Shown here: positions 40,525-49,402 of the stretch, one piece after another
Position numbering within the stretch: the stretch's first letter is position 1
Layout: every line of letters begins with the position of its first letter
Origin: Peribacillus sp044761985
GTDB taxonomy: Bacteria; Bacillota; Bacilli; Bacillales; DSM-1321
Length of the DNA: 64,000 nucleotides
Reading direction: 5' to 3'
Assembly: GCF_044761985.1 (NCBI RefSeq)
Contig: NZ_JBIWDK010000001.1
Coordinates: forward strand, 372,001 to 436,000
Notes under the pieces: generated by a model
Seen by the model: only the letters and a program-made list of their open reading frames with translations
The model's database searches: none
What the model was told of the DNA's origin: nothing
Position numbers and translations under genes: made by a program

Positions 40525-41669
40525 AACAATTCGATATTATTGCAACATCAGCAATGGGATTGGAATCTATTGTTGCAAAGGAAGTCCGTGACTTGGGTTA
40601 CGACTGTGAAGTTGAAAACGGAAAAATTATGTACAAAGGGGACCAAATGGCCATAGCCCGCTCTAATTTATGGTTACGTAGTGCCGATCGTGTGAAAATT
40701 AAGGTCGCTGAATTCAAGGCGTATTCCTTTGATGAGCTGTTTGAAAAAACCAAAGCCTTGAATTGGGAAGATTACCTATCTGTAGATGTTGAGTTTCCAG
40801 TCAGCGGTAAATCAGTTAAATCCCAGTTGTATAGTGTTCCTGATTGTCAGGCCATCGTGAAAAAAGCGATTGTCGATCGATTGAAAAGTAAGTATAAGCA
40901 AGTTTCCTGGTTTGAAGAGACAGGCCCATTATTTAAAATTGAAGTATCGATTTTAAAAGATTTAGTAACACTTACGATAGATACATCAGGAGCTGGATTA
41001 CATAAACGTGGCTACCGCACTGGGCAAGGTGAAGCACCTCTTAAAGAAACCTTGGCGGCAGCGTTGGTAATGCTCACGAACTGGAAACCAGATAAACCAT
41101 TCATCGACCCATTCTGTGGTTCCGGGACGATTCCTATTGAAGCGGCATTGATTGGACAGAATATTGCTCCTGGATTTAACCGTGACTTCATTTCCGAAAC
41201 CTGGTCTTGGATGGATAGCAAGGTTTGGGATGAAGCGAGAACCGAAGCTGAGGATTTGGCTGATTACGATCAGTATTTGGATATTTCAGGATGTGATATT
41301 GATCACCGCATGGTCGAAATCTCAAAAGCCAATAGTTTCGAAGCAGGTCTTGGAGATTTGATTGATTTCAAGCAAATGCAGGTGAGGGATATCTCGACGA
41401 GGAAGGAATATGGCGTCATTGTGGGGAACCCACCATATGGGGAACGTCTTGGTGAAAAGAAAGCCGTTGAGCAGATGTATAAAGAGATGGGAGAGGCATT
41501 TAAAAAGCTTGATACATGGTCTATTTACATGATTACCTCAAACCCGGACTTTGAACAGTTTTATGGGAAACCAGCTACGAAAAAAAGGAAGCTGTTCAAT
41601 GGATTCATTAGGACGGACTTTTATCAATATTGGGGAAAAAGGCCGGCAAGACAACCTAGAGGCGAATAA
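40521..41669 (+). CDS. ypsC: THUMP-domain rRNA (guanine-N2) methyltransferase YpsC
   Basis: 382-residue class I SAM-dependent RNA methyltransferase related to the N-terminal half of RlmL, which methylates G2445-type positions of 23S rRNA. An N-terminal ferredoxin-like/THUMP region (about 1-160) is followed by the UPF0020 methylase with FIDPFCGSGTIPIEAALIG (SAM site) and NPPYGERLG (catalytic NPPY). Its start overlaps the end of the GGDEF-EAL gene, so it is translated with it here, although they are functionally unrelated as far as known. Confidence 0.92.
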   Translation: MKQFDIIATSAMGLESIVAKEVRDLGYDCEVENGKIMYKGDQMAIARSNLWLRSADRVKIKVAEFKAYSFDELFEKTKALNWEDYLSVDVEFPVSGKSVKSQLYSVPDCQAIVKKAIVDRLKSKYKQVSWFEETGPLFKIEVSILKDLVTLTIDTSGAGLHKRGYRTGQGEAPLKETLAAALVMLTNWKPDKPFIDPFCGSGTIPIEAALIGQNIAPGFNRDFISETWSWMDSKVWDEARTEAEDLADYDQYLDISGCDIDHRMVEISKANSFEAGLGDLIDFKQMQVRDISTRKEYGVIVGNPPYGERLGEKKAVEQMYKEMGEAFKKLDTWSIYMITSNPDFEQFYGKPATKKRKLFNGFIRTDFYQYWGKRPARQPRGE

Positions 41670-41733
41670 GTAGGTATAATATAATATAAGATTTTGAAAA
41701 GTCAGGACATTTTATCTAAAGTGGGTTCTATTC

Positions 41734-41762
41734 TTGATTATCCCTTCCATTTCTGTTATTCT
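41734..41762 (+). promoter_or_regulatory. Candidate promoter for the cold-shock gene
   Basis: TTGATT, a 17-base spacer, then TATTCT. It would give a leader of about 95 bases, in line with the long leaders of csp genes. A perfect TATAAT at 41827-41832 with a poor -35 is an alternative. A small GTGTG/CACAC hairpin (41833-41847) lies just before the AGGAGG site. Confidence 0.5.
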
Positions 41763-41862
41763 GATAGTGAATTATTTTTGTTCAGATTTAAGGAATACCT
41801 TATTAATCAGTGAGCAAGGATAGTAATATAATGTGTGGCAAACACACTAGGAGGCAACAAAA

Positions 41863-42063
41863 ATGGAACAAGGTAAAGTAAAATGGTTTAACGCAGAAAA
41901 AGGTTTTGGATTCATCGAACGCGAAGGTGGAGACGATGTATTCGTACATTTCTCAGCTATCCAAGGAGAAGGTTTCAAAACACTTGAAGAAGGCCAAGAT
42001 GTTACATTTGATGTAGAACAAGGTCAACGCGGACCGCAAGCATCAAACGTAAACAAAGCTTAA
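41863..42063 (+). CDS. cspD: Cold-shock protein (CspB/CspD family)
   Basis: 66-residue single OB-fold nucleic-acid chaperone that melts RNA structure in the cold and in growth. RNP1 KGFGFIE and RNP2 VFVHF are exact, and KVKWFN begins the fold. The C-terminal RGPQASNV is closer to CspD than to CspB of B. subtilis, but the paralogue name is a judgement. A strong TAGGAGGCAAC site precedes the ATG. Monocistronic, with its own terminator. Confidence 0.95.
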   Translation: MEQGKVKWFNAEKGFGFIEREGGDDVFVHFSAIQGEGFKTLEEGQDVTFDVEQGQRGPQASNVNKA

Positions 42064-42082
42064 TTCAACCTTATAGTATTTA

Positions 42083-42120
42083 CAGACAGGCTCTCTAGGG
42101 AGTCTGTCTTTTTGTTTTTT
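42083..42120 (+). terminator. Terminator after the cold-shock gene
   Basis: Stem AGACAG/CTGTCT (42084-42089 with 42104-42109) extended inward, then T-rich sequence. Confidence 0.85.
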
Positions 42121-42282
42121 CGCAATCCCTAGCAATATAAACACCATAGTACATAAAACTTTTTAATAGCCATGACAAAATACCTTGACTATGTGAAGGA
42201 ATTGAAGGATAATATACTTTTGCCTAGATATATTTTAAAACCTGAATTCATATACTTAAGATAGATAAAAGGGGAGACCAGG

Positions 42283-44196
42283 ATGCTAAAAACACTGCCT
42301 TTTTCGGTAACAAAGGAAGATTCTTTTTATGATAAGCTTTCAGAATGGATGGGTGATGTTTTTTACGATATTCTTCCCGAAAAAGGATTCGAGCTACGCG
42401 ACGAACAAATATTCATGGCTTTTCAACTAGAAAAGGCCTTTAAGGAAAAAAATATAAGTTTCGCAGAAGCTGGTGTAGGGACGGGTAAAACATTGGTTTA
42501 TCTGTTATATGCAATCTGTTATGCCAGATACACCAATAAACCGGCAATCATTTCCTGCGCTGATGAGACTTTGATTGAACAACTCGTTAAAGAAGAAGGC
42601 GACATACAAAAAATAAAGAGCGCCTTAGGTATTGAAGTGGATGTTAGGCTTGCGAAATACCACGATCAATATGTATGCCTAAAGAAGCTGGATCATGCTG
42701 TGAATCATGAGGATTCTGAGGGCATCGATCAGCTATTTGATGAACTCCCTAAATTTGTGCATAACAATTCATCTATGAATGCTTATACGCCTTATGGGGA
42801 TCGTAAACAATATCCATACCTTAATGATGAAGATTGGTCTAAAGTAGGCTGGGACCAGTTACAAAATTGCTTTACCTGTGATAAACGTCAGCGTTGTGGA
42901 CAAACACTTTCCCGTGATCATTACCGGAAATCAAGTGACTTAATCATTTGTTCACATGATTTCTTCATGGAACATGTTTGGACGAAAGATAAGCGCAAGC
43001 GTGAAGGACAACTACCGTTATTGCCAGAACATAGTTGTGTAATCTTCGACGAAGGTCATTTACTCGAATTCTCTGCACAAAAGGCTCTAACATATAAAGT
43101 GGGTGAACAAACCCTCGCTTCAGTTTTGGAGTTGTTAACAGCTAATCAAGTGCGTGAGGAAACGCTGTACATCATAGAAGATTTAATTGATATAAACGAA
43201 GAGTTTTTTGATTTGCTCGACGAAAAGGCAATTCATGTAAGTGGTTCAAACCGATATGAAATACCGATGTCGAAAGAAATCACCAATTTTGCTAAAAGAC
43301 TTCATGAAAAGGTGGAAGAACTAGAAGAAAGCCTTGTTTTTGAATCGGAAATGTATACGATTAACGACTATGATTTGAAAGTCACTGAAGAGTATTTAGA
43401 ACAGTTGGGATACTCACTTTCTCTCTTCGTGAAAGATGAACAAGCCGTTTCGTGGTTTGAAGAAAATGAAATGACTAAAACGTTGGTCATCATGCCTAGA
43501 CTTGTCCAGGATATTTTATCTGAACAAGTATTCTCGAAAAAAATTCCATACATTTTTTCATCAGCGACCTTATCCGATAATAAATCATTCCAATATATTG
43601 CGGATAGCTTGGGGATTAAAAAGTTCGATAGCTTCTCGGTTGAATCTCCATTTGATTATGAAGAAGTGATGAAGATGAACATGCCGACCTTTGAAAAAGG
43701 AGATCGGTTAGCTAAACTCAATTATACAATGGGAACAATCGAGGAGAACAAAGGACGGACACTCGTATTGTTTCAATCAAAAGAAGAGTTGCTTTGGTTC
43801 AAGGAGAACTGCAGGAAGGGTGATTATCCTTTCTATTTTGAAGGTGAATCGGAGATTAGCGACCTTGTTAAAAAGTTTCAGGAAGAAGAGCATTCCGTTC
43901 TGTTCTCCTATCATTTATGGGAAGGCCTGGATGTACCGGGAGATTCATTGCAGAATGTAGTGATACACTCCCTCCCATTCCCGCCACATGATCCTGTATT
44001 CGAAGCTAAGAGGAACTCGGTCACCGATCCATTTGAAGCCGTTGACCTCCCGTATATGCTTCTTCGTTTACGTCAGGGTATTGGACGTTTAATCCGGACC
44101 AGCAACGACTCTGGAACTGTACAAATACTGATTGACAATGATTTATCAAATCAAGTTAAAGAAAAAATCATTTCTGTCCTTCCGGTATCTCTTTAA
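42283..44196 (+). CDS. ypvA: DinG/XPD-family helicase YpvA
   Basis: 637-residue superfamily 2 helicase without an exonuclease domain. P-loop GVGTGKT (near residue 66), DEGH as Walker B (FDEGHLLEF), SSATL, and late motif RQGIGRLIRTSND. Cysteines at YVCLKK and NCFTCDKRQRCGQT supply a four-cysteine iron-sulfur site of the XPD type, which the dinG product lacks. Probably a structure-specific 5'-3' DNA helicase (inference). It follows ypsC/csp and precedes ypwA. A GGGGAGACC site lies upstream. Confidence 0.9.
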   Translation: MLKTLPFSVTKEDSFYDKLSEWMGDVFYDILPEKGFELRDEQIFMAFQLEKAFKEKNISFAEAGVGTGKTLVYLLYAICYARYTNKPAIISCADETLIEQLVKEEGDIQKIKSALGIEVDVRLAKYHDQYVCLKKLDHAVNHEDSEGIDQLFDELPKFVHNNSSMNAYTPYGDRKQYPYLNDEDWSKVGWDQLQNCFTCDKRQRCGQTLSRDHYRKSSDLIICSHDFFMEHVWTKDKRKREGQLPLLPEHSCVIFDEGHLLEFSAQKALTYKVGEQTLASVLELLTANQVREETLYIIEDLIDINEEFFDLLDEKAIHVSGSNRYEIPMSKEITNFAKRLHEKVEELEESLVFESEMYTINDYDLKVTEEYLEQLGYSLSLFVKDEQAVSWFEENEMTKTLVIMPRLVQDILSEQVFSKKIPYIFSSATLSDNKSFQYIADSLGIKKFDSFSVESPFDYEEVMKMNMPTFEKGDRLAKLNYTMGTIEENKGRTLVLFQSKEELLWFKENCRKGDYPFYFEGESEISDLVKKFQEEEHSVLFSYHLWEGLDVPGDSLQNVVIHSLPFPPHDPVFEAKRNSVTDPFEAVDLPYMLLRLRQGIGRLIRTSNDSGTVQILIDNDLSNQVKEKIISVLPVSL

Positions 44197-44209
44197 TAAA
44201 AAAACATGT

Positions 44210-44242
44210 TAAGGTCCAAGGGAAATCCCCTTGGACCTTTTA
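44210..44242 (+). terminator. Terminator after ypvA
   Basis: A 12-bp perfect stem (44211-44222 with 44228-44239) ending in TTTTAT. Confidence 0.9.
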
Positions 44243-44316
44243 TGAATTCAATTCGTTCTGATGTGATTTTCCCTTGTATAATATGGTAAAGTGTAATGTG
44301 AAAGGGGATGTTTTAT

Positions 44317-45837
44317 TTGACAGGTAGCGTGGAGCAAGTAGAAAGAGAATTTAAAGAATACGTCAAGAAAATATCGGCATATAACGAGGCGCTTGCACTC
44401 ATATTCTGGGACTTGCGTACGGGAGCTCCCAAAAAGGGTGTGGAGCAACGATCTGAAGTGATTGGGGTGCTCTCCTCTGAAGTTTTCAATATGACCACAA
44501 GTTCCGAAATGAAGCGGTTTATTGATGAGCTCACAACAGAGAAAGCAGAACGAAAACTTAGTGAAGTAACGATGAAAATGGTACAGGAATGTAAGAAAAC
44601 CTTTGAGAGAAATAATAAGATTCCAGCAGATGAATATAAGGAATTCGTGATATTACAATCCCGTTCGGAAAGTGCGTGGGAAGAAGCAAGGGAAAAAGCG
44701 GACTTTTCTATATTTGAACCTTACCTTGAAAGAGTTGTCGCCTATACTCGTAAATTTGTTGAATATTGGGGATACAAGGACCAGCCATACGATACTTTGT
44801 TAGATATGTATGAACCGGGTATGACCGTTGAGATCCTAGATCGAGTATTTGGTGAGCTTCAGGCGAGCATCGTTCCCTTGGTCAAGCAAATTGCCGATAG
44901 TAAGCATCAACCTGGGACAGATTTCCTTTATAAGGAATTTCCTAAGGAAAAACAACAGCAATTCAACCACGAAGTTTTAAAACAAATCGGGTACGATTTT
45001 AAGGCTGGTAGGCTTGATGAAACCGTCCATCCATTTGCAACTGGAATCAATAGAGGCGACGTTCGTGTTACGACCCGGTATGACGAACGTGATTTTAGAG
45101 GCGCAATTTTTGGCACCATCCATGAGTGTGGCCACGCTATTTACGAGCAGAATATTGCTGAGGAGTTAACGGGTACACTTCTCGATAGTGGGACTTCGAT
45201 GGGAATCCATGAATCTCAATCTTTATTTTTTGAAAACTTCATTGGCCGAAGCTTAAGTTTCTGGAAAAACCAATATTCGCTTTTAAAGGAGTTTGCTCCC
45301 GAGCAGTTCGCGGATGTTGCACTTGAAGATTTCTATCGTGGAATTAATGAATCGAAGCCTTCTTTTATCCGTATTGAAGCCGATGAGTTAACATACCCAC
45401 TACATATCATGATTCGCTATGAATTGGAAAAGGCTCTCTTTAATGGTGAGCTTGAAGTGAAGGACTTACCAAGTGCATGGAACAAAAAATACGAGGAGTA
45501 TCTGGGTATCATACCTGAAGATGATGCAGTGGGTGTTTTGCAAGACGTCCATTGGTCTGACGGAAGTTTTGGGTATTTTCCATCCTATGCACTTGGCTAT
45601 ATGTATGCCGCTCAATTTAAACATGCGATGCTGCAGGATTTACCACAATTTAATGAACTTTTGGAAGCGGGTAACATTGAACTTATCAGGAATTGGCTTA
45701 ACGAAAAGGTCCATAAATTCGGTAAGTTGAAAAAACCCTTAGAGATTTTGAAAGAAACAACGGGGGAAGGTTTGAATGTGCAATATTTAATCGAGTATCT
45801 AGAAGAAAAGTATAAAGCGGTTTATAAAGTTAAATAA
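44317..45837 (+). CDS. ypwA: M32 metallocarboxypeptidase YpwA
   Basis: Thermostable-carboxypeptidase (Taq-type) zinc enzyme that removes C-terminal residues from peptides in the cytosol. Metal site HECGH in TIHECGHAIYEQ, with HESQS (the third ligand Glu region) downstream; the M32 motifs DVRVTTRY, GMGIHESQS-type and NESKPSFIRIEADE are all present. I start at TTG 44317 (506 residues), since AAAGGGG abuts the ATG at 44308, too close to use. Flanked by terminator hairpins before, and convergent with the oxidase genes after. Confidence 0.92.
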   Translation: MTGSVEQVEREFKEYVKKISAYNEALALIFWDLRTGAPKKGVEQRSEVIGVLSSEVFNMTTSSEMKRFIDELTTEKAERKLSEVTMKMVQECKKTFERNNKIPADEYKEFVILQSRSESAWEEAREKADFSIFEPYLERVVAYTRKFVEYWGYKDQPYDTLLDMYEPGMTVEILDRVFGELQASIVPLVKQIADSKHQPGTDFLYKEFPKEKQQQFNHEVLKQIGYDFKAGRLDETVHPFATGINRGDVRVTTRYDERDFRGAIFGTIHECGHAIYEQNIAEELTGTLLDSGTSMGIHESQSLFFENFIGRSLSFWKNQYSLLKEFAPEQFADVALEDFYRGINESKPSFIRIEADELTYPLHIMIRYELEKALFNGELEVKDLPSAWNKKYEEYLGIIPEDDAVGVLQDVHWSDGSFGYFPSYALGYMYAAQFKHAMLQDLPQFNELLEAGNIELIRNWLNEKVHKFGKLKKPLEILKETTGEGLNVQYLIEYLEEKYKAVYKVK

Positions 45838-45882
45838 CATGGATAAAGTGAAGCCTTGGCAACTTGCCAAGGCTTTCTTTAA

Positions 45883-47535
45883 TCACCATAATTTAAAACC
45901 CTTTGAACCTGGTGGGGCATTTTGAATGATATCAATAAATGGAATGGTATAGGCGAAAAGAATAAGTGCTGCGGTTATTCCAAGCCATAATTTCCAGTTT
46001 TCAAAAACGAGAGAAATCGTTGCATCCTCATTTGATTCACCTACTGGGAATTCTTCATTTCCCTTTGGAGCAAAGAAGGCCAATTGGATGAAAATAATAA
46101 TATATAAAACGATTCCAATAAATAGTATGGTTCCACCGATTGCCTGGGCGATTTGATAAGGAATCCACTCAAGTGCCTGTGCTGACTCCCCATAAGTAGA
46201 AAAAGATGAGCGACGAGGTGCACCCAGTAGTCCGGCAATATGCATAGCCCCAGACATGATGGACATTCCGATTGCCCAAAAGATACCTTGAATGATGGCT
46301 AATTTATTAAGTTTTTTAGTCAATATCCGTCCAGTCAAATGAGGAACCAGCCAATAAGAAATGCCGAAAAAAGTTAGAATTACTGAAGTGGCCAATGTTA
46401 AATGAAAATGTCCCGTTACCCATATGGTATTATGAACAACCTGGTTCAATTGGTTCGATGCATTGACAAGTCCCCCGGCTCCAGCTGGGACGAAAGCCAC
46501 CATCCCGATAAAAGGAACGGTAAAACGGGCATCGCCCCAAGGGAGTTTTAGGAACCATCCGAATAAACCTGTAGCATTTTGTGAACGTCCGTATTTTTCA
46601 AAAGTGCCGAATAAAGAAAAAGCAGTCATTAAAGAAGGGATTACGACCAAGAAAGTTAATGCAACTTGTATATATTTCCAAACAGGATCTATTCCTGGCT
46701 CAAGCAATTGATGATGAAGCCCGACAGGAATGGAGAACAACAGAAATAAAATAAAAGACATCCTCGCTAATGAATCCGAAAATATTTTACCGCCAATGAT
46801 CTTAGGAATCACTACATACCAGCACATATAGGCTGGTAGCAACCAGAAATAAACAAGTGGATGACCAAAATACCAGAACAAAGTCCTGCTTGCTAAAATG
46901 TTAATCGAATCAACCCATCCTAAAGACCAAGGAAGAAGCTGGAACAAGACGGTGATAGCGACCCCTAACGTGGCTACGAACCATAATAAAGTATTGACCA
47001 CAGCCATGAAACTTAATAAGGGGCTGGATTTTCCCTTGTTATTTTTCCGCCATTTATGGTATGTCACCAATAGGGAGCCACCGCTAAACCAACTGCCAAC
47101 GATGACAAGTGTCAATCCCCCATAGAAAATAGGATGGGCTTGAAGTGGGGCATAAAAAGTATAAAGGACGGAAGCTTCGTTTAATAACACCATAAGAGCC
47201 GCCATTGCCGTTCCAACTGTCATTGTCCAAAAACCAACCCAGCCTGAGAATCTTGCCCATTTGGTTAAAGGTCCTATGGTTTTACTGATTGCTGAAAGAT
47301 GAAACCCCAAAATGAAGAAGGTCGTAAGAATTAGTGCGAGTAAAACGCCATGGACAGTAAGTAGTTGATAATAGGTTATTCCTGCAGGCAATTCGACTTT
47401 GCCTGAACGTACAAGTGTTTGAAGGAGTCCCGCAAAGCCCCCTAGTCCCAAGGCAATGATGGCAACATAGAAATGTGCCATGGAAAGCTTCGCATCAAGT
47501 GGGTGAATTTTTTCGTTATCAATAGCTTTTGTCAT
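45883..47535 (-). CDS. cbaA: ba3-type cytochrome c oxidase subunit I
   Basis: Proton-pumping terminal oxidase core (B-family heme-copper), 550 residues with about 13 membrane helices. Metal ligands visible: HGVLLAL (low-spin heme His), GHPLVYFWLLP (CuB His cross-linked to Tyr, the ba3 pattern), HHQLLEPG (two CuB His) and GHFHLTLA (heme ligands). It lacks the D-channel motifs of A-type oxidases. It likely takes electrons from cytochrome c supplied by QcrABC. It overlaps subunit II by 4 bases and is last in the operon IIa-II-I. Confidence 0.93.
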   Translation of the reverse strand: MTKAIDNEKIHPLDAKLSMAHFYVAIIALGLGGFAGLLQTLVRSGKVELPAGITYYQLLTVHGVLLALILTTFFILGFHLSAISKTIGPLTKWARFSGWVGFWTMTVGTAMAALMVLLNEASVLYTFYAPLQAHPIFYGGLTLVIVGSWFSGGSLLVTYHKWRKNNKGKSSPLLSFMAVVNTLLWFVATLGVAITVLFQLLPWSLGWVDSINILASRTLFWYFGHPLVYFWLLPAYMCWYVVIPKIIGGKIFSDSLARMSFILFLLFSIPVGLHHQLLEPGIDPVWKYIQVALTFLVVIPSLMTAFSLFGTFEKYGRSQNATGLFGWFLKLPWGDARFTVPFIGMVAFVPAGAGGLVNASNQLNQVVHNTIWVTGHFHLTLATSVILTFFGISYWLVPHLTGRILTKKLNKLAIIQGIFWAIGMSIMSGAMHIAGLLGAPRRSSFSTYGESAQALEWIPYQIAQAIGGTILFIGIVLYIIIFIQLAFFAPKGNEEFPVGESNEDATISLVFENWKLWLGITAALILFAYTIPFIDIIQNAPPGSKGFKLW

Positions 47536-48014
47536 TTTGAAACCACCTCAATTTGAGAGCTCATCATATGGTGACCAACTCCGCAGTATTCATTGCATAT
47601 AATTAGGTTTTCCCCCACTTTATTGAAAGTAGCGGTATATTCACTGACATAACCAGGTTCAAGCATCATATTGACATTTGTCCCGGCTACTTCAAATCCG
47701 TGGATGACATCCTTGGTTGTCGCAATGATTTTGACAGTCGCCCCCTTTGGAATCTCCACCTTTGCTGGGCTGTACGAAAAAGCCGAAGCCACAAATACTA
47801 ATTCATAATCCCAATCCTTTCCGTCTACTTTATGTAATCCGGGATCATTGAAGGGGGCAGTGGTATCAACCTTTTCAGGGTCGATGGTTACTAAACAGCT
47901 TGGTGGCTGGTTCCCTAAATAGAAAGCACTTACCCCTAGAACTGTTAAGAAAATGAGTAGGGCGACCGTTCCTAAAATGAGCCAAATCTTTTCAAACTTA
48001 TGCATATGCATCAT
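47532..48014 (-). CDS. cbaB: ba3-type cytochrome c oxidase subunit II
   Basis: 160 residues: one N-terminal membrane helix (about 10-32) and a cupredoxin domain on the outer face. The binuclear CuA site is complete: His in VIHGFEVAG, then CNEYCGVGHHMM with C-x3-C-x3-H-x2-M. This subunit receives electrons from cytochrome c. AGGAGG lies upstream; ATG 48014 or 48011 is the start. Expressed with subunit I, which overlaps it. Confidence 0.93.
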   Translation of the reverse strand: MMHMHKFEKIWLILGTVALLIFLTVLGVSAFYLGNQPPSCLVTIDPEKVDTTAPFNDPGLHKVDGKDWDYELVFVASAFSYSPAKVEIPKGATVKIIATTKDVIHGFEVAGTNVNMMLEPGYVSEYTATFNKVGENLIICNEYCGVGHHMMSSQIEVVSK

Positions 48015-48027
48015 TTATCCTCCTCAC

Positions 48028-48174
48028 TTAACCTAAACGACCCGTAAATAAAAAATAAATGCTGACCCAAATCACTATTAGAAAAATTCCAAGTAGTAAA
48101 ACCGAAGCGAGTGTGCCTTTCAAATCAGAATCTTGTTTTATTTGTGTTTTGTTCTTGCCAGTAGGTTCGGACAT
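48028..48174 (-). CDS. Cytochrome c oxidase subunit IIa-like peptide
   Basis: A 48-residue peptide: polar start MSEPTGKNKTQIKQDSDLKG, one membrane helix (about residues 21-43, TLASVLLLGIFLIVIWVSIYF), and a short basic end. ba3 oxidases have a single-helix subunit IIa that replaces the missing first helix of subunit II; size, topology and gene order (IIa-II-I) fit. AAAGGTGTG precedes the ATG. The stop is 14 bases before subunit II. Confidence 0.8.
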   Translation of the reverse strand: MSEPTGKNKTQIKQDSDLKGTLASVLLLGIFLIVIWVSIYFLFTGRLG

Positions 48175-48442
48175 TTTTTCACACCTTTCCCATTAGAAAA
48201 AAATAGAGTAACTAAGCTACTTAATCATACAAAAGTACCAGATGAATAGTAGCTGTTTTTTCTCATTTCACAAATTGTTCAATCATTGTCTTAACAAGTT
48301 GGAAATAGGGGAATATTGAACGTTAAGGAAAGTGTTGGTTTGAAAGGAAGGCGTATTGTGAAAGTATTGTGAAGTTTATGAACTTGCCATTTATATTCCA
48401 TACGAAAGGATATCTCCAAAATATATTTTTTGAATTTTCAAA

Positions 48443-48486
48443 TAACACGAATGATAAACTATCATTTTAATTTAAAGTTCGTTTTT
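48443..48486 (+). promoter_or_regulatory. Paired PurBox-like sites upstream of xpt
   Basis: AAAGTTCGTTTTT (48474-48486) is, on the other strand, an excellent match to the PurR box (AWWWCCGAACWWT). A weaker inverted partner with the CGAA core lies at 48443-48455, about 18 bases away. This is the arrangement PurR uses in B. subtilis. It sits just upstream of the xpt promoter. The upstream stretch 48175-48440 shows nothing else I can name. Confidence 0.6.
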
Positions 48487-48500
48487 TTATCAAGTTTTTC

Positions 48501-48529
48501 TTTTCAAATTGTGAAGGCATTGTTATAAT
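48501..48529 (+). promoter_or_regulatory. Promoter of xpt-pbuX
   Basis: TTTTCA, a 17-base spacer, then a perfect extended -10 (TGTTATAAT). The start, near 48536, is about 20 bases before the riboswitch. Confidence 0.7.
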
Positions 48530-48557
48530 TCTTGTATTATTAAAAATAAATTTTTTT

Positions 48558-48628
48558 CACTCGTATAATCGCAGGAATATGGCCTGCAAGTTTCTACCGG
48601 ATTACCGTAAATAATCTGACTATGAGTG
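48558..48628 (+). promoter_or_regulatory. Guanine riboswitch aptamer
   Basis: Purine aptamer very close to the B. subtilis xpt one: P1 CACTC/GAGTG closes the three-way junction, with core TATAATCGC, ATATGG, AAGTTTCTACC and CTATGAG. The ligand-pairing base is C (48620), which gives guanine/hypoxanthine rather than adenine specificity. The 3' strand of P1 (GAGTG) can also pair with CACTC in the downstream terminator loop (48701-48705), the expected antiterminator switch. Guanine binding should favour termination. Confidence 0.95.
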
Positions 48629-48681
48629 AGTAATAGATCTTGTCGCGACTTGAAGGGACTTTATATATCCTTTTTCATGAA

Positions 48682-48738
48682 TGCCCAAGAAATATTGCTT
48701 CACTCTACTATGTGATGCAATGTTTCTTGGGCATTTTT
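48682..48738 (+). terminator. Riboswitch-controlled terminator
   Basis: An 11-bp outer stem (48682-48692 with 48723-48733), further inner pairing (ATTGC/GCAAT, TCAC/GTGA) and a T run. It lies 65 bases before xpt. Confidence 0.9.
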
Positions 48739-48802
48739 CATTTACCAGGAAACAATGACATGACTTAAAATAATCAATCATCTTAGATTGGGAGGAATCT
48801 TC

Positions 48803-49402
48803 ATGCAACTATTAAAAGAAAAAATCTTGTCAGAGGGGCAAGCGTTATCTAAAGACATTTTAAAAGTGGATTCATTCTTGAACCACCAAATGGATCCTGT
48901 GCTAATGAAAGAAATCGGTAAAGAATTTGTAAAACGATTTGCACATAAAGAGATAACAAAGGTGCTTACGATTGAATCTTCGGGGATTGGACCAGGTCTT
49001 ATGGCAGCTTTGGAATTGGATGTTCCATTAATTTTTGCTCGTAAACGTAAATCCCTTACATTGACTGAGGGGCTAGTGACGGCATCGGTTCATTCCTTTA
49101 CTAAAAAAGAAACCAATACTATTTCCGTATCGGATAAGTATATTAAAGCCGGTGATAAAGTCTTAATAATCGATGACTTTTTAGCTGTTGGACAGGCTGC
49201 CCGGGGGTTGGCGGATATTTGTAAACAGGTAGGCGCTGAAGTGGTCGGTATAGGAATCGTTATAGAGAAAGCTTTCCAAAGTGGTGGCAAAGATCTTAGG
49301 GATCAAGGTTTCCAAGTTGAATCCTTAGCAAGGATCAAGGAGTTGAACGTAGGCCAAATAACATTCATTGAGGAGCGGGAAGGAGCTATCGTTCATGTCT
49401 GA
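48803..49402 (+). CDS. xpt: Xanthine phosphoribosyltransferase
   Basis: Converts xanthine and PRPP to XMP in purine salvage. The PRPP loop is VLIIDDFLAVGQAARGL, and the N-terminus MQLLKEKILSEGQALSKDILKVDSF matches the family. Start at ATG 48803, with GGGAGGAAT upstream, giving 199 residues, close to the usual 194. Overlaps pbuX by 8 bases. Controlled by the guanine riboswitch and probably PurR. Confidence 0.96.
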   Translation: MQLLKEKILSEGQALSKDILKVDSFLNHQMDPVLMKEIGKEFVKRFAHKEITKVLTIESSGIGPGLMAALELDVPLIFARKRKSLTLTEGLVTASVHSFTKKETNTISVSDKYIKAGDKVLIIDDFLAVGQAARGLADICKQVGAEVVGIGIVIEKAFQSGGKDLRDQGFQVESLARIKELNVGQITFIEEREGAIVHV

